Source: Mytilisepta virgata
Lineage: Eukaryota > Mollusca > Bivalvia > Mytilida > Mytilidae
Length of the DNA stretch: 64,000 bases
Assembly (NCBI GenBank): GCA_028015205.1
Contig: CM051511.1
Location: 38,279,204 to 38,343,203 of the forward strand
Reading direction: 5' to 3'
The notes under the pieces are model-generated. The model saw only the letters and a program-made list of their open reading frames with translations, was not told the origin of the DNA and did no database searches. A program made the position numbers and the translations under genes. The first letter of the stretch is position 1. Each line of letters opens with the position of its first letter. This document shows, in pieces, positions 12,405-21,839 of this stretch.

Positions 12405-12660
12405 GAATGTTTTATTCCAACCTTACCTTTCCGGAGCACCTGCTTTCACTCTCGTTTGTTTTTTTCGGAATTAACACTGCCAATACTATAGTTTCTGTGC
12501 TCTCTTTCTCTAAATTGTTTAATTTATTTGTTTTTTATTATATTCTTTTAGCTTTACATGTATCCTTGTGGTACATGTATTTGTCTATTGTGTTGTATTC
12601 TCAGGAGCTTGTGTTTCATTCTCAGGAGTTTGCCTTGCCTTTTGATTTTTGAATACAAAT
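12405..12660 (+). repeat. Dispersed repeat family R2, third copy
   Basis: CCTTACCTTTCCGGAGCACC followed by the T-rich tail and ATTCTCAGGAGTTTGCCTTG matches the other R2 copies. The 81-codon open frame over it is a shadow of the T-rich tail. Confidence 0.65.
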
Positions 12661-12823
12661 TCTACCTTATCACATATATACACGATCTTTGCATGTAAAA
12701 ACTTAAACTTATAAAAGATTAAGCATAAAATTTATTTCTGTTGTTAACATACAAACATACGGAGCCCTGTTGGTCTCACACAGATTATAAAGTGTCTTTT
12801 AAAGTCCTGCGCTGAAGATGTGC

Positions 12824-13322
12824 AAAGTCTAGCGCTGGAGATGTAAAGTCTAGCGCTAGAGATGTAAAGTCTAGCGCTGGAGATGTAAAGTCCAGCGCTG
12901 AAGATGTAAAGTCTAGCGCTGGAGATGTAAAGTCTAGCGCTGGAGATGTAAAGTCAAACGCTGAAGATGTAAAGTCTAGCGCTGGGGATGTAAAGTCTAG
13001 CGCTGGAGATGTGTAAAATCTAGCGCTGGAGATATGCAAAGTCTAGCGCTGGAGATGTAAAGTCTAGCGCTAGAGATGTAAAGTCTAGCGCTGGAGATGT
13101 AAAGTCCAGCGCTGAAGATGTAAAGTCTAGCCCTGGAGATGTAAAGTCCAGCGCTGGAGAGGTAAAGTCTAGCGCTGGAGATGTAAAGTCAAGCGCTGAA
13201 GATGTAAAGTCTAGCGCTGGGGATGTAAAGTCTAGCGCTGGAGATGTGTAAAATCTAGCGCTGGAGATGTGTAAAATCTAGCGCTGGAGATATGCAAAGT
13301 CTAGCGCTGGAGATGTAAAGTC
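12824..13322 (+). repeat. Left arm: 21-bp tandem array with a higher-order repeat
   Basis: There are about 24 units of 21 bp containing GTCTAGCGCTGGAGATG. A variant series (GCTAGAG, CCAGCGCTGAAG, GCTGGGG, GTGTAAAATC, ATATGC) recurs with its starts at 12824, 13038 and 13296. The array therefore grew by duplication of a block of about 214 bp. The repeated heptapeptide frame on the minus strand is a by-product of the 21-bp period. Confidence 0.9.
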
Positions 13323-13455
13323 TAACCCTAACCCTAACCCTAACCCTAGGGTACAGGGTTAGGGTTAGGGTTAGTGTTAGGGTTAGATTAGGGTTAGGGT
13401 TAGGTTAGGGTTAGGGTTAGGGTTAGGGTTAGGTTAGGGTTAGGGTTAGGGTTAG
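13323..13455. repeat. Interstitial telomere-type repeat, CCCTAA then TTAGGG
   Basis: About four CCCTAA units (13323-13348) meet about 16 TTAGGG units, some degenerate (to 13455), at a CTAGGGTACAGGG junction. The G-rich strands point outward from the centre. This is the reverse of the TTAGGG-to-CCCTAA junction made by an end-to-end chromosome fusion. Confidence 0.92.
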
Positions 13456-13690
13456 ACTTTACATCTCCAGCGCTTGATTTTACATCTCTAGCGCTTGATT
13501 TTACATCTCAAGCGCTTGACTTTACATCTTCAGCGCTGGACTTTACATCTCCAGCGCTTGACTTTACATCTCCAGCGCTGGACTTTACATCTCCAGCGCT
13601 AGACTTTACATCTCCAGCGCTAGACTTTACATCTCTAGCGCTAGACTTTACATCTCCAGCGCTAGACTTTACACATCTTAAGCGCAGGAC
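13456..13690 (-). repeat. Right arm: inverted 21-bp tandem array
   Basis: About eleven 21-bp units occur in reverse orientation (CATCTCCAGCGCTAGACTTT type). They mirror the left arm but are fewer in number. Confidence 0.9.
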
Positions 13691-13804
13691 TTTAAAAGAC
13701 ACTTTATAATCTGTGTGAGACCAACAGGGCTCCGTACAAACATGTATTGGCCCCACTCCTTTCCCGGTGTTGATTACAACTGACAATTCGTAATAAAATA
13801 TCTG

Positions 13805-13990
13805 GTACTGTGGATTCATTTATTTTCGTGGATACAGGAAAAAAGGCATTTCGTTGGATACCTAAATTCGTGGATTGTTAGTTTAGAAAACAAATATAAA
13901 AAGTTGTTGAAATATTTAAATTCGTGGCTTGGCACATCAGATATCATGAAAATACTGCGACAAAACGTGCCGACCAGACTTGATATATTG
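13805..13990. repeat. Dispersed GTGGATTCATT/AATTCGTGG repeat
   Basis: GTGGATTCATTTATTTTCGTGG, TTTCGTTGGATA and AAATTCGTGG occur here. They recur in the opposite order and strand at 16710-16800, ending GAATCCACAGT. This looks like one palindromic repeat family of which these are two fragments. Confidence 0.6.
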
Positions 13991-14236
13991 TACAGTAAAG
14001 TAAAGTACTGATTTAAAGCGCTCATTAAACAAAAGTCTAACAAACAGATTCTTTAAATTTGTAACGGAACAATTAAAGCTTGTCATAAATTTAACAAGAT
14101 TAACAAAATCCGTATTGATTTACTCATTAGGTTAAACAGGTGTGAAATATATATTGACAAAATTGCAATCACTTGTCACCAAATACCTCGGGGCATATAC
14201 ATACATATTTTTAATCCGATTACGATCAATAATGTC

Positions 14237-14352
14237 TGTAATAGTTATCGCACGAAGACGCGGTGTGTCTGTGTAAGATCACCCCGAGGGCCGGAGGCCC
14301 GAGGGATGATCTTATACAGACACACCAAGTCCGAGTGGGATAACTATTTTAC
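14237..14352. repeat. Imperfect hairpin of about 115 bp
   Basis: The arms GGTGTGTCTGTGTAAGATCA (14261-14281) and TGATCTTATACAGACACACC (14307-14326) surround a GC-rich loop with CCGGAGG. The pairing continues outward (AGTTATC...GATAACT). It stands just upstream of Helitron B. A second GATCACCCC hairpin lies beyond the Helitron at 16337-16378, so both may belong to one older element split by the Helitron. Confidence 0.7.
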
Positions 14353-15090
14353 ATCCAAGCTCATTCGGGATAAATAATAATAAACTTAAGGTAAAGATTT
14401 CAGTTCTATTGTACGTTATATCTATAATACTAAATTTACGAATTAGCCGAATAGGCGGCAAAACGCGTGGTTCAAAATAAACGATGTATAGTTCAGATTA
14501 TAAAGGTTATTATCGGATTTGACAATCTGCTTTTATAAATTTAAACTGCAGTTTTGTTTATGTGCAAATGGAATTTGTATGCACTTTTCCGATATGAATT
14601 CTCCCAACATATCCCTTAGAAGGTTCTCGAATGCATCATTTTAACACATTGATTTAAATAAATAAGTATGCACATATTTTAAATGTGTTTCTGTTTGAAA
14701 TTACGGAAGAAGAATAAAACACATTAAAAACATTCTCCTTCGAGTGGGATGTTTCCGCTTCATGTATTCAGGATTGTTTTTTTTTTTTTTTTTTTTACAA
14801 TAACGCAATATCTCCTAACTGTAAAGGTTATGAACTTTGAAGATTACGAAGAAGTAAGGTAAAGTTCAGAGGAATTCCTAACTTAGTTGTTTTTTTTTGA
14901 TTTCTCGGATGTTTGTCTAGCACAAAGTGATAAACCAACCATTATCTATTTTTACATTATTTGTCATGTGACCTGTCTAAATATATCTCTACCATACAAT
15001 TCCCTGTAATCCCTAGATAAAAATATTTTTAACAAATGGTCATCTTTACCATTAATGACGAAATTTATCTCGGACATCTTTGATAAATAT

Positions 15091-15319
15091 TAGTCCTATA
15101 ACATAGGACCTGAGGGGCGATATTTGTCCTTTCATATTTGTTTTCTGATATTTTCTTTTTACTTATTTTGCTTTTTATTATTTTTCATTTTCTATTTTCT
15201 GTTTTACTATCAATGTGCCGCCCCGAGGACTTCGCATTCCAAAAAAATAAAAAATGAAAATATCAGCATGAAAACATTAAAAATGGAAAAAGAATGCGAA
15301 GTCATATGTTATAGGACTA
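15091..15319. mobile_element. 229-bp MITE nested in Helitron B
   Basis: Perfect 14-bp inverted ends TAGTCCTATAACAT / ATGTTATAGGACTA are flanked by TGATAAATAT on both sides (15081-15090 and 15320-15329). Helitron A has a single TGATAAATAT at the equivalent point, so it is an empty site and the insertion is directly demonstrated. A second inverted pair, GACTTCGCATTC / GAATGCGAAGTC, lies inside. A 9-10-bp target duplication suits a Mutator-like source, by inference only. Confidence 0.93.
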
Positions 15320-15624
15320 TGATAAATATAAACGTGGACAGCACACGCAGCCACACACTAAAAATGCTTTTATCGTCTGATTATCGGATATATTTGTGAT
15401 ATTAAGCCTCGCTTGCCCTGCCCATGATGACAATGGAACAATGGGAACAATTATTTTCCAAAAATTTGCTCTACCTAACTCACGGCATCTTTTGAAAAAT
15501 TCATCCGTCACTAAGGAAATGTTTACATCTACAATTTCATTTTCGTATTTATTCTGAAGGAAAGAAGTAATGCATTATGAAATGTGTATTTAATGAAAGC
15601 TTTTCATCAAGTTCCAGTTCAGAA

Positions 15625-16008
15625 TTAAATAAACAATAAAAATATTGACAATTTATGTGGTTGTGTTTTCGTCATAGATTTTAACTTTGATGGAACCTTA
15701 AGATCCATTTTGGTAATTCTACGTGGCATACAGTCTACGTCATCAGTAGATACATCTTCGGTAGTAACGAACAGCCATATGACAATTGGGTCACGTTGAC
15801 CTACATTTCTCGCTTCATTGGCTTTGTTTAAAGTTTGTATTAACATCCATTTCTGGAATACTACAGCATATATAGACATGAAACTATCAGTTAATACCAC
15901 ATAATTGACAGGAAAGTTTATGGGAAGCCTGCCACAACATCCATATTGAGTCCCTATTCCATGAATGACATGGCCGCAACAACTTCTTATAGTCAATATG
16001 GCCACCAC
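15625..16008 (-). pseudogene. Possible captured gene fragment inside the Helitron
   Basis: A 127-codon frame reads antisense to the Helitron and is the longest frame outside the LTR element apart from one at 36990. The corresponding part of copy A is conserved mainly by substitutions but has at least one single-base length difference (near 3715 against 15823). The frame is therefore not kept intact in both copies. I recognise no domain. It could be chance or a decayed host exon picked up by the Helitron. No start codon context or splice site decides between these. Confidence 0.25.
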
Positions 16009-16140
16009 AAAAAATGCTTATTTTTTCCCGCGCTCGGGCGGGTTCAATGTCTAGTAATTACTTATATATATATATTATATTGTATACCCCATTGGAACCC
16101 AGGACATAATGTGTATATAGGTAAAATTAACACTTCTTCG

Positions 16141-16225
16141 GTGTGAGTTTCGTAGTCTAGTGGTTAAGGCGTCTGGACAACATACTAAGGGTCCCAGGTT
16201 CGAATCTCAGTAGATTCTTTCAAAA
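16141..16225 (+). repeat. tRNA-derived SINE head remnant
   Basis: An A-box-like TAGTCTAGTGGTTAAGGC is followed at tRNA-like distance by a B-box GGTTCGAATCTC (16198-16209). The acceptor and T stems do not pair properly, so this is not a working tRNA gene. No body matching the SINEs at 19134 and 62120 follows, so it is a truncated or different family. Confidence 0.6.
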
Positions 16226-16336
16226 ATTTTAATGTTAATTTTTAATTTGTAATTTATGTTTCTGCCTAAATTTTCTAAGTTTTAATCGTGAGTAAATTGT
16301 TCCCGCCAACTTTAAACTAAGAAAGCACTCTTGCTG

Positions 16337-16378
16337 GGGTGATCTGGCAGGGGTGATCCGTCTCAGATCACCCCTGTA
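16337..16378. repeat. GATCACCCC hairpin
   Basis: AGGGGTGATC...GATCACCCCT form an inverted repeat around a short loop, right of the SINE remnant. It resembles the GATCACCCC of 14277-14285. Confidence 0.6.
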
Positions 16379-16709
16379 AAAACAAAGGAGCTGGGATGTA
16401 AGCTTTATTATCTTTTGAAAAGATGTTTTTACTGTTTAGGTCTACTTAGGATTAAGATTTTTCTTGAATGTTTGAATAATAAAAAAAAACCGGAAGTGAA
16501 TTCCGCGACAATTTACACAGTCAAAATCTTTTTACAGAAAATTGTTTGAGCGTTTATATGACCAAAGACAAAATTACATGAAACACTGTATCCTCTGTGG
16601 ATATAGCTAACTCATCATATGTCAGAATTCAAGTACATGCTGTAAAAACGCAATTGTTCAAAACTCCGTGGTTTCAAACTTCAGTGCATTTAAACAAGAG
16701 TAAAAATAT

Positions 16710-16800
16710 TATTTTTCGTTGGATATTTAAATTCGTGGTTTACTGGGACCCACGAAAACCACGAAAATTGGTATACAACGAATATTAATGAATCCACAGT
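16710..16800. repeat. Dispersed AATTCGTGG/GAATCCAC repeat fragment
   Basis: TTTCGTTGGATA, AAATTCGTGG and ATGAATCCACAGT match the family at 13805-13990 in partly inverted order. Confidence 0.6.
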
Positions 16801-17827
16801 ATATGCATCCCCTTGTATTTTCATGTTAAAGTTTTAAGACAAACTATTTTGTGATACATGTATGCCATGGACATGACCGGGTAAAATAAAGATTCATCAT
16901 CATACAGCTTTGTCATTTCAGTAAACATCTACATGTTCTTGCTTCGTTTTGTTTTTGACCTCAGCTTACATTTGTTTTATTTCTTTCAGAACTTTGTTTG
17001 GTGTAGCCTTCTGTTATGTATTTGCTTCACGTTTTCCTCAGAATTTTTGTTCCAAAAACTTCTGGAAGGTTTATAGTCGCCATCTTCTCCTGCAAGTAAA
17101 AGAATTAGATTATTGTGAAAACTATATGCCTGTCACTGGATCGGAATAGTAAGTTCATCAAAGATATCCCAAGGGAGCTCAATCATTCTGTCTAGTCTAC
17201 AATTTTATTTTTTATAAAAAAAATTAGGTTGTGCATTACATTCTGATATATATATTAGAATATTTAAATTGATGAATAGAAAGTACAAAGGTGTTATTTA
17301 CAGAAACAAATAGATTAAGAATAAACAATCTGTCGCTACGCTGAAGATTTTGTATCCAGTTGTTTTGAATACATGCGCTTACAGAAGATTTGACAATTGT
17401 CGAAGTTTGACCCCTGTGGGTCCCAAGTTAACCATTCTATATAGAAATTAAAGTCCGAACCCCATAGGCGAAGAAAGTGTCACAAGATGAAATACAAACT
17501 ATATATTTTCCAAACAGCCACAACCAATTACATGTATCTTACCTTTCGTTCTCCGGATTGAAATAAAACTAAAATAAGGCAAGAAGAAATATATTTTCAT
17601 GTTTTATTTTTTTTTATCATGGATTAAAGAATTTTTTCACCAAAATAATATGTGTTAAGAAGTGCAAAAGGGTCCCACAGAATCAATTCACTTCATACAA
17701 CAAAATAAATTTCCAGTAAAAAGTTTTTTGTGGCTTTCCTACTTCTTACATCCAGACGTTTCTTATTAAATTGTTTGTGCATATCCAAAAGCAATAGAAC
17801 GCAATATAGCATATTTTATTGTTCCTG
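16801..17827. other. Non-coding stretch
   Basis: No gene or repeat is recognised. The 66-codon frame at 16949 follows a T-rich tract ending CAG but shows no protein motif. Confidence 0.45.
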
Positions 17828-17944
17828 ATAGCCTTAATCAAAAGCAGTATTTCCAATATAATTAACTCTCTGTCGGAGAACAGACAAATAACAACTAAAT
17901 TACGTTGACAGGGCAATACATAAAACGGTTTCTGATTGATAAAG
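17828..17944 (+). repeat. Dispersed repeat family R5, copy 2
   Basis: It matches 9488-9607, as described there. Confidence 0.85.
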
Positions 17945-18103
17945 TTAACTCATGACATGATATTCATCATATCTTGTTTCTAATGAATATTCCCCTGCTC
18001 TCTATATCTTTTTAAACTAAATATGCTATTTTCAAAGATATATTACTAATATGGTTTAATGTGCAGTATGGACAGGATAATGCTCCCTGTCATTTCGAAT
18101 AAA

Positions 18104-18330
18104 AAGGAAGTTGATTCGCAAGTGTTGGAAATTGTGCTAAGTGAAATTTGAAGGGAAGTTGATTTGCAAATTTTGGAAATTGTGCTAAGTGAAATTTGAA
18201 GGGAAGTTGATTTGCAAATGTTGGAAATTGTGCTAAGTGAAATTTGAAGGGAAGTTGATTTGCAAATGTTGGAAATTGTGCTAAGTGAAATTTTAAGGGA
18301 AGTTGATTTGCGAATGTTGGAAATTGTGCT
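18104..18330. repeat. 48-bp tandem repeat, about 4.7 units
   Basis: Units contain GTTGGAAATTGTGCTAAGTG and AAGGGAAGTTGATTTGC with few substitutions. Because 48 is a multiple of three, the minus strand shows a 98-codon frame with a repeated 16-residue motif. That frame is a consequence of the repeat and has no other coding signal. Confidence 0.9.
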
Positions 18331-18665
18331 TATATCAAACATGAATATATGGTCAAGAGTATTAAAAATTTTAGGAACATTTTGACATATTGTAATGTTT
18401 TACATGTATTACCACAATTGCCTAAAAGTTCCTCTATTTTGTATTGGCGATATACTTTGCTGGGCTTTAAAAGCGGATTTTTTTTTAAATCAAGGTTTCC
18501 TCCCATGAACATCGTTAAGATATTCAGCAGTGATTATATGTAGCGGGATGCTTCTTTCATACCCATTTCCTTAAATTTGTCAATCACTATACGCACATGT
18601 ATATAGCGTGGTCGGTCCATTGTTTCTTAGCGCTCATCCTGTGTCTACTTTGTTGAATAAAAAAA
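18331..18665. other. Non-coding stretch
   Basis: Nothing is recognised. Confidence 0.45.
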
Positions 18666-18912
18666 ATAACAAACAAAAACGTCCTGCAGTGGAAGAAGAG
18701 AGCGGGCAACAAAAAAGTCCTGCAGTGGAAGAGGAGGGCAGGTAACTATTAGCACCCGGACCTGTGCCCCAAAGAAAAAGAAAGCTGAGCCAAAAACAGC
18801 ATCATTGATGCAGCTGGATAAATCAGCTGAGCTATGAGAAATTCATGGCTAAGAAAATCCTAAAATATTGAAAGCTTTGGGAGTCAGCTCTTCTTCAGAA
18901 TCAGACGATTAA
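18666..18912 (+). pseudogene. Decayed coding remnant with acidic C-terminus
   Basis: GC content rises here and one frame, broken by stops, reads a lysine-rich PKKKKAEPK stretch, then MQLDKSA, and finally ALGVSSSSESDD followed by a stop at about 18910. A duplicated GTCCTGCAGTGGAAGA lies at the start. A Ser/Asp-rich end before a stop is typical of real C-termini, so this may be the last exon of a decayed transposon or host gene. I do not recognise the family. The acidic ending resembles that of the remnant at 27941, which may be coincidence. Confidence 0.3.
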
Positions 18913-19133
18913 AAACAGTATCAAATACTGTTAATAAATAGCTGATTTCATTTTGAAATTAAAATCATTTCTCACATTGTTTTCGTTTATTAAGCATGTA
19001 GCCCCATCTTTCGAGACACTGTGTATTTTGAGATGATCCACAAGTACGTTTACCTGTAATTATCATCATCAACTTAAAATTAATTTCCGAAAATGTCTAT
19101 TAAGAATTAAATTTTTTGACAATCTTTTATTAC

Positions 19134-19409
19134 GGGGCCTTTTGGCCGAGTGGTCTAGATACAATAGTTCGTCATGACTACTAATGACCATTAGCCTGTC
19201 AAAACTGAGGTTTTGAGTTCGAATCTCACCTGTGGCGGCATGTGTTCGATTCTGGTCTTAATTGACAAGGATTGCCAATTTTCATATCTTGTTTCTAATG
19301 AATATTCTCTCCGAGTGCTCTGGCTTCCTCCACCAATAAGAACTTGCCGCCGCGAAATAGCCAAAATGTGCTGAAAACGGCGTAAAACCCCAACTAAAAT
19401 AACAAACAA
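19134..19409 (+). mobile_element. tRNA-derived SINE with 13-bp target duplication
   Basis: The head has an A-box (GGCCGAGTGGTCTA, 19143-19156) and a B-box (GAGTTCGAATCTC, 19215-19227) spaced as in a tRNA-Ser or tRNA-Leu with a long variable arm. The body ends CCGCGAAATAGCCAAAATGT and CGGCGTAAAACCCC. AATCTTTTATTAC flanks it on both sides (19121-19133 and 19410-19422), a perfect 13-bp duplication from LINE-type retroposition. The body matches the SINE at 62120 except for a segment at 19283-19306, which instead matches 17969-17992. Confidence 0.92.
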
Positions 19410-19434
19410 AATCTTTTATTACAGGTAACAATAG

Positions 19435-19472
19435 CCCCCCCCCCCCAAAAAAAAAAAAAAAAAAAAAAAAAA
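19435..19472. repeat. C12-A26 homopolymer junction
   Basis: A run of C is followed directly by a run of A. Its length is likely unreliable in any assembly. Confidence 0.9.
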
Positions 19473-19787
19473 CCACCATAAATCTAATGTTATTCTGTGT
19501 TTTAACTTAGTTAGAATCTATTAGTTAATACAATCCTAGATTGTTAGCGGGTTATTTAGTTATTGCCATATATTTTTTCCTCAACTAATATTTGTCAAGG
19601 TGTACTTATGGTAAGGCCAGAAAGACGGCAAACCTTTCGATTTCTCAGTCTTGGTTTTTTCAACAAGGATCAACCAAGTGAAATGGATACCTATGTGTTA
19701 TTGGCGATATGTTTAATATGTATGACTGAAAACATTAAAGCATACTTTAAAATGTCTTAAATATATTTCCTCAAGATCAGAATACTT
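19473..19787. other. Non-coding stretch
   Basis: Nothing is recognised. Confidence 0.45.
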
Positions 19788-20033
19788 TATTGTTTTTACA
19801 TGTAAAATTAGCTTACACTAAAAAATGTAAGGTAACGTCTTTCTGGCATAACAACTTGTACACGGCGTGTTTAACCATTCATATTTTCTAACCTTAATAG
19901 CACAATTTTATAATTATTGTTTTTACATGAAAAATTAGCTTACACTAAAAAATGTAAGGTAACGTCTTTCTGGCATAACAACTTGTACACGGCGTGTTTA
20001 ACCATTCATATTTTCTAACCTTACTATCACAAT
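19788..20033. repeat. 127-bp tandem duplication
   Basis: The unit starting TATTGTTTTTACATG and containing AATGTAAGGTAACGTCTTTC occurs at 19788-19914 and again at 19915-20033, with only a few differences. The event looks recent compared with other duplications in the window. Each unit also has a small inverted repeat, AGCTTACACT...AATGTAAGGT. Confidence 0.93.
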
Positions 20034-21798
20034 GATCAGACCTTTGTCTAATTAATGATACAGTGGAGAGCTTTTTACACTTATAGAGGTAATGGCAAAA
20101 TTATGCGTTGACTATCAAGATGCAATTTTCTTTCCTTAATAACAGTAGAATAGTTTCCGTTTCTTGAAATTAACTACTAGGCTAAATGTAAATTACAGGA
20201 AATGGTTTATGGTGTTAGGACGTTAATGTAAATTGATTTACATCTCTTATAGAAACAACAGAGTTGGGCGACATGATGTAGACACAGCCATAGGTGATTT
20301 CCGTGACAATACTAACCAAATATAAAACAAAAATGAAAGCAAAAAATTACTTCCTGTTTTCAATTGAAAAATAAACAAAGATATAATGTTGAAAGAACCA
20401 TTCTGCTGTCTTAGAAGATTTCTTGTATTTCCATTACGAGTTGAAGATTGGATTTTGAATAATTAAATAAACAAGCATTAAATAAATAAATAAATAATTT
20501 GATACCTATTGATGTACGAGTTCTGTTTTTATGTTTCTATGCATGTGTTTTGTGGTCTTTACTTAATTTTTTGTCTGAAGCTCTGTCGATTCGATGGCTT
20601 TAATCGATTGGCATGTAACTAATGACCCTTCCTGCTGTCTGTTTTGTTGTTACAACTTCGATCTGGTATTTCATTTATATGAAAGGCATTTAACCAGGAC
20701 ACTTTCAAGCGAAAATAAGGAATTTATTTTCGTTTAATTTCTGCTTGACCTCAATACATCAAACACTTGTCTCAATCAGAACTGAAGAGCAAAGTCATAT
20801 CAGCGTTGTCGCATGCTTGTCACAGTGTCTCTTTGTATCTTTGTACATTTGTGGACTAAATATCTCACTGTTGATCTATTGATTCAATTTTAATGGGATT
20901 TTGTATAAACTGCTGGAAATTATTTAAATTTCATAAAGGAAAAAACCTCTGAGTTTCATATTCGAAAAAAACGTGATAATCTGCCAATATCTTATGATTT
21001 TAAGATATTTCAGCGTGTGATACGCTTGTGACTTGAATACAATTACATTTTTAAGAGAAGCTGTAAAAATGTAATTTGCTAAAAATGAGAATGGCCGATA
21101 GGTAATTTTTATTGTTAAATCTTCACTCTTGTGTAATATTCCTTAATGTGTTCCGACGTAGAAACTTTTAAAAATATAATTAACTTGGTACTTCAAAATA
21201 TAATTCACTTTAAGTGCACATTTCAATATGGAATGTCAATATAATGGATTTTAATATATACTATTTTTCATGATTATTAGAACATAACTCAATAAAATAC
21301 TATTATGTCCTCCATGAAAAGTTCCTATCCAGAATTATTAAATTATGAAAAGCCGTTTTTCTGAAGTCTGACCAAGAAAGCAGACACTGTGTAATCTCAC
21401 AGGAATTTGATAATTCTTAATATTATGAATTCATAAGGCCAGTATTGGGTGTCTACTGAACATGGCATAAAAATATAGCACAAGAAATGATCGGCAAATG
21501 GAATATAATTCTCACAGTCTTCACATGTAACCTTAAAAATTATCTCCATTTTAACAATTTATATAACAACTTTGCACAGGGATTTAATCACATTTAATAT
21601 ATATATATATATACGTTTAAAGTAAAAACCAACGTTTGAACTTACTACATGTTGGACCAATAATAAACGATACAATGCAAACTAAAAAATAAATAGAAGT
21701 CTAAAAAGTTGCAAAACAACATCAAAATAGAGCAAATAAAATTTTGAATTATAACAATAATTGAATCTCAGCAAAATTTTTGGTTCACTGAGATTATT

Positions 21799-21839
<41 letters not shown>

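Larger units (their letters stand above)
12750..13743. mobile_element. Foldback element with 21-bp tandem arms and telomere-type core
   Basis: A large imperfect palindrome is flanked by the 9-bp direct repeat TACAAACAT (12750-12758 and 13735-13743), taken as a target duplication. The outermost base or two overlap the inverted repeat, so 6-9 bp is possible. The arms begin CGGAGCCCTGTTGGTCTCAC on the left, with the reverse complement on the right. Inside each arm are head-to-tail 21-bp units built on the palindrome AGCGCT. The centre is CCCTAA repeats followed by TTAGGG repeats. No transposase is encoded. The class resembles foldback or Mutator-like non-autonomous elements; the superfamily is inferred only from the long arms and a possible 9-bp duplication. 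Confidence 0.8.
14421..16054 (+). mobile_element. Non-autonomous Helitron, copy B
   Basis: It starts TCTATAATAC after A14420 and ends CTAG before T16055. A GC-rich stem-loop (CCCGC, 6-base loop, GCGGG; 16027-16042) lies 8 bases before the CTAG, which is the diagnostic Helitron 3' structure. It aligns with copy A (2573-3958) except for a 229-bp MITE (15091-15319) and homopolymer length changes. No Rep/helicase is encoded, so any movement depended on an autonomous partner. A minus-strand open frame of 127 codons lies inside it and is listed separately. Confidence 0.92.

Noticed and set aside
12785..13039. Minus-strand frame with a repeated heptapeptide, and the similar one at 13508-13819
   Set aside because: Both follow directly from the 21-bp tandem repeat, which is a multiple of three. 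There is no independent coding evidence.
13323..13455. Chromosome end-to-end fusion scar
   Set aside because: The orientation is CCCTAA then TTAGGG, the reverse of a fusion, and it sits symmetrically inside a foldback element.
16147..16220. Functional tRNA gene
   Set aside because: The promoter boxes are present but the acceptor and T stems do not pair. It is better explained as a SINE head remnant.
18104..18330. CRISPR-like array
   Set aside because: The repeat units are contiguous without unique spacers, and the genome is eukaryotic.
18046..18342. 98-codon frame with a 16-residue repeat, possibly a repetitive protein
   Set aside because: It is the translation of the 48-bp tandem repeat and has no signal peptide or conserved context.
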